A stretch of DNA of 64,000 nucleotides. Origin: JAXLXE01 sp046328115. GTDB taxonomy: Bacteria > Chloroflexota > UBA6077 > JACCZL01. The notes below the pieces were generated by a model, which made no database searches, was not told the origin of the DNA, and saw only the letters and a program-made list of their open reading frames with translations. Positions 24,153-31,888 of this stretch are shown here, piece by piece (the stretch's first letter is position 1; each line of letters starts with the position of its first letter). The position numbers and the translations under genes were made by a program. The stretch lies in NCBI GenBank assembly GCA_046328115.1, contig JAXLXE010000001.1, forward strand, positions 2,728,001-2,792,000, read 5' to 3'.

Positions 24153-25514
24153 GTGCGATCGAAGCGTAGGTTCAATGGTTCAGCGCCCGGCGCGGGGCTT
24201 TCGCGCAGGCAGTTCGTGCAGACCGCGGCGGCCCTGGGTCTGGGCGTGGGTCTGGCCCAGATCGACGGTGCCGGGCCGCGGGCTGCCTGGGCAGCCCCGG
24301 CCGATCAGCTCAGCGGCGCGGTTGAGTTCTGGTCTCGCGAGACGGCCGACAACGGTGCTCGGCAGCCGCTGGTCGCCGCCCACCTCGCGGCGTTCGACGC
24401 GGCGAACGGTACCAAGTCAACGCCCCAGTACATGGTCTTCCAGGAGTCCATCCAGAAGATGCAGGCGGCTCTGGCCGCGGGCTCGCCACCGGAGGTTGGC
24501 CAGCAGGGTCCGGACGTCACCATGCAGTTCGCGGCGGCCGGCCACCTTCAGCCGCTGGATGATGTCCTCACCACGATCGGTCGCGATCGGTTTGCTCCCC
24601 TCGGCTCTGAGGCGTACGTCGTCCGTGACGGCGTCACTTACAGCATCCCGTGGTACATCGAGACACGCGTCCTCTACTACCACAAGGACCTGCTGGCCCA
24701 GGCCGGGGTAAACCCGCCCACCACCTGGGCGGAGTGGGTGGATGCCGCGAAGGCACTCACCAACGCCGACCAGATCGGATACGCAGTGCCGATGGAAGGG
24801 ACCAATCCGGGCCAGCTCTTCGTGCCGCTGGGCATCTCCAACGGCGGCTCGGTACTGGACCAGAACGGCAAGGTCGTTGTGAACAGCGCGCCAATGCGCG
24901 AAGCGCTCGAATACGTGACGGGCTTCTACACTCAACACCAGACGATGTCCGAGGCCTCCCTGACGTACAAGAACGCGGAGCTGTTCCAGCTCTTCCTCTT
25001 GAAGAAGATCGCCATGATCACGTTCAACGGCGAGCTGTACCGCAACGTCCGCACCCAGACACCGGAGCTGGCAGACACCGTGGGGGCCGTGACGATCCCG
25101 GTGAACAGGCCGGGTGATATCACCCGTTCATTCCTTGGCGGCTGGCAGCTCTTCGCGTTCAAAAACTCGAAGAACCTGGCCGCGGGTCTCGAGCTGCTCA
25201 AGTGGCTCTACGACGATGCCTGGTACACGGATTACATGGTGAGGACGGAGGGTTCCGCGCTCCCCGTGATGAAGTCCACGCTGTCGTTGCCGTTCTACAC
25301 GGATGACCCCATCCGCAAGGTGCTCATCGAGCAGGAGCAGACCGCCGTGCGCTACAGCGGCCCGTACGTTGGCGTGCAGCCCTTCATGGGCGAAGCTGAG
25401 GGCAAGCTGCTCTTCAGCCAGGCCGTGACGGACGTGGTAAACGGCAAGAAGTCCGTGGGCGAAGCGCTGACGACGCTGGAGAGCCAGATCAAACAACTGG
25501 CCGGGCAAGCGTAG
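24153..25514 (+). CDS. Sugar ABC transporter substrate-binding protein, Tat-exported
   Basis: A 453-residue family 1 solute-binding protein. A Tat motif SRRQFVQTAAALGLGVGLAQ lies near residues 18-37 with an AWAAP cleavage region. Unlike the other binding proteins here it has no lipobox Cys and no Pro-Ala linker, so how it stays at the membrane is unclear. Binding-domain blocks include GAVEFWSRETADNG, SIPWYIETRVLYYHKDLL, NPPTTWAEWVDAAKAL and FLGGWQLFAFKNSKN. GTG 24153 has GGAGG with a 7-base gap, better than the GTG at 24132 that overlaps the permease gene. It is the last gene of the LacI-controlled operon and is followed by a terminator. Confidence 0.9.
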   Translation: MRSKRRFNGSAPGAGLSRRQFVQTAAALGLGVGLAQIDGAGPRAAWAAPADQLSGAVEFWSRETADNGARQPLVAAHLAAFDAANGTKSTPQYMVFQESIQKMQAALAAGSPPEVGQQGPDVTMQFAAAGHLQPLDDVLTTIGRDRFAPLGSEAYVVRDGVTYSIPWYIETRVLYYHKDLLAQAGVNPPTTWAEWVDAAKALTNADQIGYAVPMEGTNPGQLFVPLGISNGGSVLDQNGKVVVNSAPMREALEYVTGFYTQHQTMSEASLTYKNAELFQLFLLKKIAMITFNGELYRNVRTQTPELADTVGAVTIPVNRPGDITRSFLGGWQLFAFKNSKNLAAGLELLKWLYDDAWYTDYMVRTEGSALPVMKSTLSLPFYTDDPIRKVLIEQEQTAVRYSGPYVGVQPFMGEAEGKLLFSQAVTDVVNGKKSVGEALTTLESQIKQLAGQA

Positions 25515-25527
25515 ACCGTATCTGAGC

Positions 25528-25557
25528 GAGGGGCGTGGCCGGTCCGCCGCGCCCCTC
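25528..25557 (+). terminator. Terminator of the LacI-controlled sugar operon
   Basis: An 11-bp stem with one G-T wobble (GAGGGGCGTGG / CCGCGCCCCTC) and an 8-base loop begins 14 bases after the binding protein stop. Confidence 0.75.
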
Positions 25558-25648
25558 TCACATCACTTCGATCCGGGACAGTGGCGCAGGCCCAGCGCGA
25601 AGTGCACTGTGGGCACGTCATTGTCACGGTCGGCGCGTCAGTTCACAC

Positions 25649-25810
25649 TCAGTCCCCCCATTCCACGTCGCGCGGCGTCTCCTCGCAACGATAGTCCGCG
25701 AATGCGAATTCATCGTCCGTCTGCGGCTGCTCGCGGTAGGAGCGGATCCGCTGCTTCTCTGCTTCAGAATCCTCCATCTCGCGGAGCTCTACTCGGTTTA
25801 GCTCGGCCAC
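25649..25810 (-). CDS. Small acidic protein, 53 residues, unknown function
   Basis: A short minus-strand frame from GTG 25810 to TGA 25649 reads as a plausible protein: MAELNRVELREMEDSEAEKQ, then RIRSYREQPQTDDEFAFADY and RCEETPRDVEWGD. It is strongly acidic and polar, with no membrane segment and one Cys. An internal ATG at 25777 would give 42 residues. The amphipathic composition and absence of rare codons suggest a real gene; the other frames of this stretch give nothing. No convincing ribosome site is seen for either start. It is divergent from the SelL-related gene and convergent with the sugar operon. I do not recognise the family. Confidence 0.5.
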   Translation of the reverse strand: MAELNRVELREMEDSEAEKQRIRSYREQPQTDDEFAFADYRCEETPRDVEWGD

Positions 25811-26001
25811 GCGTCCGACGTGTCAACCCTCCACCCTGACACCGCGCGACAACCTGTCCGTGCCTACGACGGATCGTGGACACACTGGCTGAAACCCGCG
25901 AAACGGTAGCTGTGTGGTGCCATCCGGCGCTATCGTCTGAGCGTCAGCATGCCCACCGGTCATGTCGGCTCTTCGGATCTTAAACCCGCGGGTGTCCCAC
26001 A

Positions 26002-26559
26002 GTGAAACTCCGCGTCGGCGACCTTGCCCCCGATATCTCGGCGGCCACTCCGGAGGGCGAGCGCGTCAGGCTCTCGGACTACCGTGGGCGCTGGGTGGTT
26101 CTGGTCTTCCTGCGCTGGCTCGGGTGACTCCACTGACACGAACACCTGGCGCAGTTGCGCCAGCAGCAGACCGAGCTAGCGCGGCACAACGCCGCGGTGC
26201 TCGTCGTATCGTTCGATGCCCCCCGGCGAATCGGCGGGCTATGCCGTCGCCTACGAGTGCCATTTCAGTGCGTGGCGGATGAGCCGCGCGCCGCGTATCG
26301 GGCATACGGCCTGAGCCGTGCGTCGTGGGTGCGGACGCTCACGCCACGAGCGCTGGCACCCTACGTGAGGCTCTATTTCGGCACGCGCGGATTACGCTTC
26401 GACCCATCGCGTCTCAAAGGGCAGGACCTGCGCCAGATGGGCGGGGACTTCGTGGTGTCGCCGGACGGCGTGCTCACCCTGGCGTACGCCTCTCACGACC
26501 CGGCCGATCGGCCCAGCGCGGCCGACATTGTGGGGGCGATGAACGGACGCTCCACCTAG
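26002..26559 (+). CDS. SelL-related peroxiredoxin-like redox protein with a UxxU motif (two in-frame TGA)
   Basis: From GTG 26002 the frame reads MKLRVGDLAPDISAATPEGE and on to WVVLVFLRWLG, then TGA-Leu-His-TGA-HEHLAQLRQ, and continues without other stops to TAG at 26557-26559 (185 residues if both TGA are read). The AhpC/TSA-like SelL-related family has CPxCREHL exactly at this point, so both redox Cys codons (42 and 45) are TGA. SelL proteins are known to carry UxxU and form a diselenide. Downstream blocks also fit the family: AAVLVVSFDAPRRIGGL, FQCVADEPRAAYRAYGLSRA, and MGGDFVVSPDGVLTLAYASH. An in-frame TAA at 25981 leaves GTG 26002 as the only start. A candidate SECIS hairpin follows. Predicted role: thiol/selenol peroxidase or reductase. 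The alternative is a double nonsense mutant. Confidence 0.8.
26146..26163 (+). promoter_or_regulatory. Candidate bacterial SECIS hairpin
   Basis: A perfect 7-bp stem CTGGCGC / GCGCCAG with an AGTT loop lies just after the two TGA codons (26125-26127 and 26134-26136). The loop has G at its second position. There are 16 bases from the second TGA and 25 from the first to the loop. This agrees with the published bacterial SECIS model as I remember it (G in the first two loop bases, roughly 16-37 bases from UGA). One element could serve both codons. Confidence 0.6.
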
Positions 26560-26564
26560 CGGTG

Positions 26565-26587
26565 CCGGGCGGAGGTCCGTCGCCCGG
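26565..26587. terminator. Bidirectional hairpin between convergent genes
   Basis: A 7-bp stem CCGGGCG / CGCCCGG with a 9-base loop lies in the 29-base gap between the SelL-related gene stop (26559) and the minus-strand permease stop (26589). Confidence 0.6.
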
Positions 26588-26588
26588 A

Positions 26589-27449
26589 TCAGTCGCCTCC
26601 TTGCGCCTCGGTTGGATCCAGCGCGCGGCGCCACGCATCCGCGACCACGCTGACGATCAAGCACGCCACTGTGACCGCCAGCGCCGGCGCCCACAGCACG
26701 TGGGGCGCCCGCTCCAGGAACGGCAGCCCCTCCGCCAGCATCGCTCCCCACTCCGGCGTGGGCGGCTGCACGCCCACGCCGAGAAATGAGAGTCCCGCGA
26801 TGGTCAAGATAGTCTGACCATACCGCGCCACCGCCAACACGATGAGCGCGGGCGCGGCGTTTGGCAGCACATGGCGCCAGAACGTCCGGATCGGCGACGC
26901 GCCTGCCACCCGGGCCGCCTCCACGAACGGGTGCGCGTGGATCCGCGCCGTCTCAACGCGCGCCACACGCGCGTAGCTGCCCCAACCCAACAATCCTAGG
27001 GCAGCCACAATCCCGCTGACGCCGCCACCCCACAGCCCGGCGACGACCAGGGCCAGAATGAGGAATGGGAACGCCAGCAAAATGTCCACGACGCGGACCA
27101 GCGCAGCATCCGTCCAGCCACCTCGACTCGCCGCGCAGCTACCGACGGCGATCCCGATCGCGGCGCTGAGCAGCGTGACCACCAGCGAGACACCGAGACT
27201 CAGGCGACCACCGTGTAGCACCCGCGACAGCAGGTCGCGACCGAGCTGATCGGTGCCAAGCGGGTTCGTTGCTGACGGCCCGCTCAACCGCGCGGTGAGT
27301 ACCTGCGCCCGCGGATCAACGCTCCAGACGGCGGGACCGACTAGGAGGGTGACGAGCAGCGCGCCGAGTAGCGCGCTGGGCAATCCCACCTGCCAGCGCC
27401 ACCGCGATACCATCGAGTGCGAGGATGCGCTCAACGGTGCCGCGATCAC
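26589..27449 (-). CDS. Peptide-type ABC transporter permease, DppC-like
   Basis: A 286-residue membrane protein with about six helices. After the first helix comes the DppC/OppC signature TNPLGTDQLGRDLLSRVLHGGR (about 58-79). The EAA loop VEAARVAGASPIRTFWRHVL lies at about 170-189, and FLGVGVQPPTPEWGAML ends the last periplasmic region. The GTG at 27449 overlaps the DppB stop by 4 bases (GTGA) and is preferred to a GTG three codons upstream. It is the third gene of a minus-strand binding protein-DppB-DppC unit without DppD/DppF ATPases. Substrates may be peptides, nickel or sugars. Confidence 0.92.
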   Translation of the reverse strand: MIAAPLSASSHSMVSRWRWQVGLPSALLGALLVTLLVGPAVWSVDPRAQVLTARLSGPSATNPLGTDQLGRDLLSRVLHGGRLSLGVSLVVTLLSAAIGIAVGSCAASRGGWTDAALVRVVDILLAFPFLILALVVAGLWGGGVSGIVAALGLLGWGSYARVARVETARIHAHPFVEAARVAGASPIRTFWRHVLPNAAPALIVLAVARYGQTILTIAGLSFLGVGVQPPTPEWGAMLAEGLPFLERAPHVLWAPALAVTVACLIVSVVADAWRRALDPTEAQGGD

Positions 27450-28426
27450 GGTGCGCACCGCAGCAGAGGGTTGACGCGCCGACTAGCGTGATCGGCCAGC
27501 CAGTTGGCAACTACCGCAAGAGAAACCTGGATCAAGAGGCAGGCCTGGATCGTTGGGATGTCGCGCTCACCAATCGCCTCGTACAGGAGCCGACCAACGC
27601 CGGGAATCGCGAAGATGACCTCCACCACGAGGCCAGCAGCTAGCGCACCGCTCGCGGATACCCCCAGCAGGCTGATCACCGGCAACACCACGTGGGGCAG
27701 CACGTGACGGGAGAGCACCGTCGCCTCCGTCAGCCCCTTGGCGCGAGCAGTGCGCGCCCAATCCGACCGGTGAGCCGTGGCCGTTCCCGCCATCACCAGG
27801 CGGGTGAAGGTGGCCCAGGGGCGGACGACAAGCGTGGCAACTGGCAAGACAAACGACCCTGCGCCGGAGGTCCCGGACACCGGCACCAACGCCATTTTCA
27901 CGGCGAGCATCAGCATCAGGCCGATCGCCAGGACGTAGTCTGGTATGGACAACGCGAACTGGGACACGGCCAGCACTGCCGTCGTGGCGAGGCGCGAACG
28001 GCCCGCCAGCAGCCCGACGGGAACCGCGGCCACCAGAGCGATGCCGAGTGCGCCGAGCGTGATGGCCAGCGTCAACGGAAGTCGAGGCAGGATTGTTGGC
28101 CAGACCGGGCGCTTCCGGGTGTAGGAGGTACCCAGATCCCCGCGCAATGCGCGGCCCAGCCAATCGCCATATTGCAGGAAGATCGGCCGATCGAAGCCCG
28201 TCTCTCGTCTGATCGCCGCGAGCTGCTCCGGATCTGGAGCGGCCGATTCCCCAAATCTGGCGCGGAACAGCGCGAGTGCCGGATCTCCGGGCACCAGCAC
28301 GGTCAGTGCGTACATCGCGAACGTGGCGACAACCAGCGTCGCTGACAGGAGTGCGATCTTCCCCGCGACCGCTCTGAGTGTTGCGGCCGCGCTTGCGGAG
28401 CCTCTAAACCCGGCCGGGCCGATCAT
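27446..28426 (-). CDS. Peptide-type ABC transporter permease, DppB-like
   Basis: A 326-residue six-helix membrane protein. The N-terminal TM is followed by VLVPGDPALALF and the DppB signature ETGFDRPIFLQYGDWLGRAL with GDLGTSYTRKRPV. The EAA-type loop WARTARAKGLTEATVLSRHV lies near residue 220, and the C-terminus VVEVIFAIPGVGRLLYEAI is typical. Its ATG overlaps the binding protein stop (ATGA) and its stop overlaps the DppC start, so all three are coupled. Confidence 0.93.
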   Translation of the reverse strand: MIGPAGFRGSASAAATLRAVAGKIALLSATLVVATFAMYALTVLVPGDPALALFRARFGESAAPDPEQLAAIRRETGFDRPIFLQYGDWLGRALRGDLGTSYTRKRPVWPTILPRLPLTLAITLGALGIALVAAVPVGLLAGRSRLATTAVLAVSQFALSIPDYVLAIGLMLMLAVKMALVPVSGTSGAGSFVLPVATLVVRPWATFTRLVMAGTATAHRSDWARTARAKGLTEATVLSRHVLPHVVLPVISLLGVSASGALAAGLVVEVIFAIPGVGRLLYEAIGERDIPTIQACLLIQVSLAVVANWLADHASRRVNPLLRCAP

Positions 28427-29973
28427 CGCTTGGTGACCAGCTCGGTGATGGCCAGCGCATCCGTTGGGTGGGGCTGATAACCGCTCACGCCCACCCGCAC
28501 GGCGTCTATCTGCACGTACGAGCTGAGCACCACGGTCGCGGCGTCCCGCTCAATGATCTGTTGCTCCATCACACGGTATCGAGCGAAGCGGTCTGACGGA
28601 TCGGTGACCATTCCTGCCGCCGCAATCTGTTGGTCCAGACCGGTGTACCGGCTCAGGTTGTAGGAGCCGGTGGTGGAGTAGTCCGATTCGTAGTTAGCCT
28701 GCGGATCGAACAGGAACAGCGGATTGCGGGCCACGATAAGGGCGTCCAGCTCACCGCGGAGCGCGGCCGTTGACATCGCGACATCATCGTTCAGCACGCT
28801 CAGCTCGCAGCGCACGCCGATCCGGCCAAGCTGCTCCTGAATCACCTGCGCCATCATGGGGAGCTCCGGTCGGCTCGTGTACGTGGTCAGCGTGAATGCC
28901 AGCGGGTTCGACGGACCAAAACCGGCCTGCTCCAGTAATGCGGTGGCCAGTACCGGGTCGTACCGCAGACCGAGCAGGCTGGGATTGCCCCAGGGATACT
29001 CTGGCCGATGTAGCTGCGGCTGCAACGTACCCTGGTTCTCCAGGACCGCCTGGACCATGGTCTCTCGATCGATGGCATGCGCCAGAGCGCGCCGCACCAC
29101 GGGGTCCGCGGTGACGCCGCGCTGGACGTTGAACCACAACAGCCGCACGCGCGAGAGCCCAGTGGTCAACACCTGCACTGATGGCAGAGTTTGGAGCGTG
29201 CTCGCGTCAGCCGGACTGATGACCCGTGCAATGTCAGCCGCTCCCGTGCGCACCATGTTCGCCCGGGTCTGGGCCTGCGGGACGAAGAGATATTGCACCT
29301 CATCCAGTTGAGGCGCCCCGGCCCAGTACGCGCTGTGCGCCTCCAGCACCCGCCGGTCTCCGGGACGGAAGTCAGCCAGACGGAACGGCCCAGTACCGAC
29401 CGGGGTTATCAGCGAGCCATCCGCCGCGAACGAGGCCGCGGGCTCGTAGATCACGGCCTTTCCGTCCGCCAGAATCGCCGGCAGGAAAGGCACGGGCCGG
29501 GTCGCGCGGACCGCGACGGTCAGCGCGTCTTCAACCCCAACGGACGCTCCCCGAAACGCGGCCACCGCGTCGGGCGACTCCGCCAGTCTCTGCAGGTTGA
29601 ACGCAACGGACGCGGCATCCATCTCCACGCCGTTGTGGAAACGCACGCCCGGACGGAGCGAGATCCGCCAGAAGGCCGCGTCCCGAGTCTCCCAGCCGGT
29701 GGCCAGGTTCGGCACGAGCAGACTCTGGAAGTCAACTTTTGCCAATCCCTGGCCAATACCCTCACGGATGCTGAAGATCCCGCCATTGGCATCACCGTAC
29801 GACTTCGGCTCAAACACGTCCACGAACGTGAGGGTGCCCGGGCGCATCTGTCGGATAGTGACTGCCGTGGCTCGCGCCACGGTGGGCTGGATCAGACCAA
29901 TCGCGGCCACCGCCGCGGCAGAAAGGCGCACAAACTGGCGGCGCGAAATGGGCGCCGCGAACTCCGAGCTCAT
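28423..29973 (-). CDS. Peptide-type ABC transporter substrate-binding protein (SBP family 5)
   Basis: A 516-residue exported binding protein. A Tat motif SRRQFVRLSAAAVAAIGLIQ lies at residues 10-29, with cleavage near ARATA and no lipobox. Family 5 blocks are present: LRPGVRFHNGVEMDAASVAFNL, PVGTGPFRLADF, GAPQLDEVQYLFVPQAQTR, VRRALAHAIDRETMVQAVLE and GRIGVRCEL. It is the first gene of the minus-strand unit with DppB and DppC. The ligand is not predictable; family 5 members bind peptides, oligosaccharides or nickel chelates. Confidence 0.92.
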   Translation of the reverse strand: MSSEFAAPISRRQFVRLSAAAVAAIGLIQPTVARATAVTIRQMRPGTLTFVDVFEPKSYGDANGGIFSIREGIGQGLAKVDFQSLLVPNLATGWETRDAAFWRISLRPGVRFHNGVEMDAASVAFNLQRLAESPDAVAAFRGASVGVEDALTVAVRATRPVPFLPAILADGKAVIYEPAASFAADGSLITPVGTGPFRLADFRPGDRRVLEAHSAYWAGAPQLDEVQYLFVPQAQTRANMVRTGAADIARVISPADASTLQTLPSVQVLTTGLSRVRLLWFNVQRGVTADPVVRRALAHAIDRETMVQAVLENQGTLQPQLHRPEYPWGNPSLLGLRYDPVLATALLEQAGFGPSNPLAFTLTTYTSRPELPMMAQVIQEQLGRIGVRCELSVLNDDVAMSTAALRGELDALIVARNPLFLFDPQANYESDYSTTGSYNLSRYTGLDQQIAAAGMVTDPSDRFARYRVMEQQIIERDAATVVLSSYVQIDAVRVGVSGYQPHPTDALAITELVTKR

Positions 29974-30174
29974 CGTGTCTCCAGGACGTCAGCGCACGCG
30001 CAAAGCACGGCGCATCAGTGAACGCGGCCCGGCTCAGGAAAGCGTCAGCCGTCCAAAACCTGGGCGCAAGTCAGCTTGACTCCGTCACGTCGAGGCGGTC
30101 GGCCGGGGAAGCGGACCGCCCCAACCAGCACCTGCCGGTGACGCAACCAGCGGGGCTGCGAAAGACCGCTAGAG

Positions 30175-30588
30175 TCAGGCCAACGAGCGCGGCGGTGGTG
30201 AGTCCGGGGCGCCAGCCCCGTGACCGACGCGAGGGTCGAAGCCAGTCGCGACGGGTGCGCGCGTGGCGATCAGCACCAGCGCGACGCTCTCGATCGCGGC
30301 TGACGTGTCCGTGGGGGAGGCCCCACCCGTTGGCGAAAAAACGTCAAACGCCAGCGCCAGCTGGAGCACCGCCGGACTGGCTGAGTCCGCCTCACGACTC
30401 GCGTCAGCGTGACCGTGGTGATCGTGCCAGCCAAGTGCCTCGTAGACCAAGTGCAGATTGAGCTGGTCCACGGAGGCATGCTGACCGCCACGCCATGCCA
30501 CGGCACCGACCGATGAGCCCAGCACGACCGCGAGGACAGCGGTAGCCGAGAGCAGTATCTGACCTATGCGCAGTGCGCGAACTGCCAT
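30175..30588 (-). CDS. Predicted exported or membrane-anchored protein, unknown
   Basis: A 137-residue frame. It opens with a basic start and one hydrophobic helix (MAVRALRIGQILLSATAVLA, continuing VVLGSSVGAVAW), followed by DQLNLHLVYEALGWHDHHGH with a His cluster, and a Ser/Pro/Gly-rich C-terminus. The ATG at 30588 was chosen because the signal-like helix follows directly; an upstream in-frame start at 30672 adds 28 unlikely residues. No good ribosome site is visible. It is divergent from the lipoprotein at 30725. The family is not recognised; the His cluster could bind metal. Confidence 0.5.
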   Translation of the reverse strand: MAVRALRIGQILLSATAVLAVVLGSSVGAVAWRGGQHASVDQLNLHLVYEALGWHDHHGHADASREADSASPAVLQLALAFDVFSPTGGASPTDTSAAIESVALVLIATRAPVATGFDPRVGHGAGAPDSPPPRSLA

Positions 30589-30724
30589 GCCGTCCCACGC
30601 GTTGCCGCCGAGCTCGGTTCGGTGGCGGCACCCGGGCAAGGATAGCACCGCAACGACGCACACGGCCCCCAAAATTGACTGATCGCTGCTGAGCCCAGCG
30701 GACGCAGAGCACTACAATCCGTCT

Positions 30725-31660
30725 ATGAGCCGGCGGTGCCTTCGCCTGGTGGTTCTGATCGCCCCGGTGGTCCTCTGGTCGTGCCACGCTCCGAGCCCGG
30801 AGTGGCGTGACGAGGCGTCTGTCTTCGTGGGCAGCAGCCCTGCCGACGAGTCCGTGCGCCGAATACTGGGAATTCCGGTGACAGCGGCCGCGGATCGGGT
30901 TCGCTGGAGGCTGGCCCTTCGGGGCGACGCACGCGACCGCGCCTCGGCCCAGTTCGAACTGCGAGTCCAGTACGGCTCCACCGCGCCGGGCCTGCTCGGG
31001 CTGCCCCGAGGTGTGACAAACATCGAGCGGCGGGGATTCTGGTCCGCTAGTCAGGGAGTCAAGGCGGACCCGGAGGCGGCCGTGGTGGTGCTAGACACGG
31101 GTCTGGCGTTCTACCGCCTGGGTGACGAGATGCTGCACCTCCTGGAGGACGACCGCGGACTCATGCCTGGCGACGGAGGGTGGAGCTATACGTTGAACCG
31201 GCGTAATCGTGCGGAGCCCGAGCTTGATTCAGCGCTGACATCCGCACAGCCGGACATGACCTACGTCCTTGAGCCGCTGGCTGAAGGCCCTGCCGTGTTC
31301 GGCGTCTACGAAGGCCGCACCCCGTGTCAGGGAATCGCGCGAGTGCTCGAACTGACGGTGGAGCCGTCGTGCACCAAAGCGAAATGGCGCGTGACCCTGT
31401 TTCAAGAGCCCTCCACTCACCAACCTACCCGGTACCGCGCGGAAGGCGGGCTGTTCCGTCGCGGCGCCCGGGAGGGGCGCTGGAGTTTGATCCAGAGCGG
31501 TTCAGACGGAGTCAAGATCGCGCGGCTCGAGTCAGACTCGCGGCCTCCGATATACCTGAAGGTGGGGGATGAGAACGTGCTGTTCTTTCTGGACCAGTCG
31601 CTACAGCCGCTGGTGGGACACCGCGAGTACAGCTACACACTGAACGCCCGCCGACCGTAG
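30725..31660 (+). CDS. Lipoprotein with two NlpE-like repeats
   Basis: A 311-residue exported protein. A signal LRLVVLIAPVVLW ends at a lipobox-like LWSC (Cys at residue 20). The mature part holds two related halves. Residues of about 33-155 run from VFVGSSPADESVRRILGIP to FYRLGDEMLHLL and GGWSYTLNRR. Residues of about 190-311 run from VFGVYEGRTPCQGIARVLEL to YLKVGDENVLFFLD and HREYSYTLNARR. The second half resembles the N-terminal domain of NlpE, the copper/surface-stress lipoprotein, with its G-x-P-C start but without the second Cys of CxxC. This is a duplicated NlpE-like fold; function is unknown, with copper or envelope stress as the obvious guess. Confidence 0.75.
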   Translation: MSRRCLRLVVLIAPVVLWSCHAPSPEWRDEASVFVGSSPADESVRRILGIPVTAAADRVRWRLALRGDARDRASAQFELRVQYGSTAPGLLGLPRGVTNIERRGFWSASQGVKADPEAAVVVLDTGLAFYRLGDEMLHLLEDDRGLMPGDGGWSYTLNRRNRAEPELDSALTSAQPDMTYVLEPLAEGPAVFGVYEGRTPCQGIARVLELTVEPSCTKAKWRVTLFQEPSTHQPTRYRAEGGLFRRGAREGRWSLIQSGSDGVKIARLESDSRPPIYLKVGDENVLFFLDQSLQPLVGHREYSYTLNARRP

Positions 31661-31849
31661 TCCCGGACACCTAACGCCGGTGCGCACAGGCGCCTCACCC
31701 GGCAAGCTACGTAATCGGGCTAGAGCACTGGGTGTGGTACCCCTTCCATGATCCATGACGGGCAGCGCGGCGTAGTTACTACCATCCGGCACGGACCTGG
31801 CAACGCGGCACTGCCCGGCGGCGATCCTTGCCAACCAGGACTCTATACT

Positions 31850-31869
31850 CCTCCCCAAGCGTGGGGAGG
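31850..31869 (+). other. Hairpin in the leader of the Pot-type operon
   Basis: A 7-bp stem CCTCCCC / GGGGAGG with a 6-base loop lies 20 bases before the ATG at 31889, just upstream of its GGGAG ribosome site. It could be a leader hairpin affecting translation or a weak upstream terminator. Confidence 0.35.
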
Positions 31870-31888
31870 GACTGATGGGAGCCAGCGG

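Noticed and set aside
26125..26136. The two TGA codons as simple nonsense mutations of a dead redox gene
   Set aside because: Both fall exactly on the catalytic Cys positions, the rest of the frame is intact and well conserved, and a SECIS-like hairpin follows. It remains the main alternative and is noted in the finding.
31828..31849. TTGCCA and TATACT boxes before the Pot-type operon
   Set aside because: The spacer is only 10 bases, too short for a sigma70 promoter.
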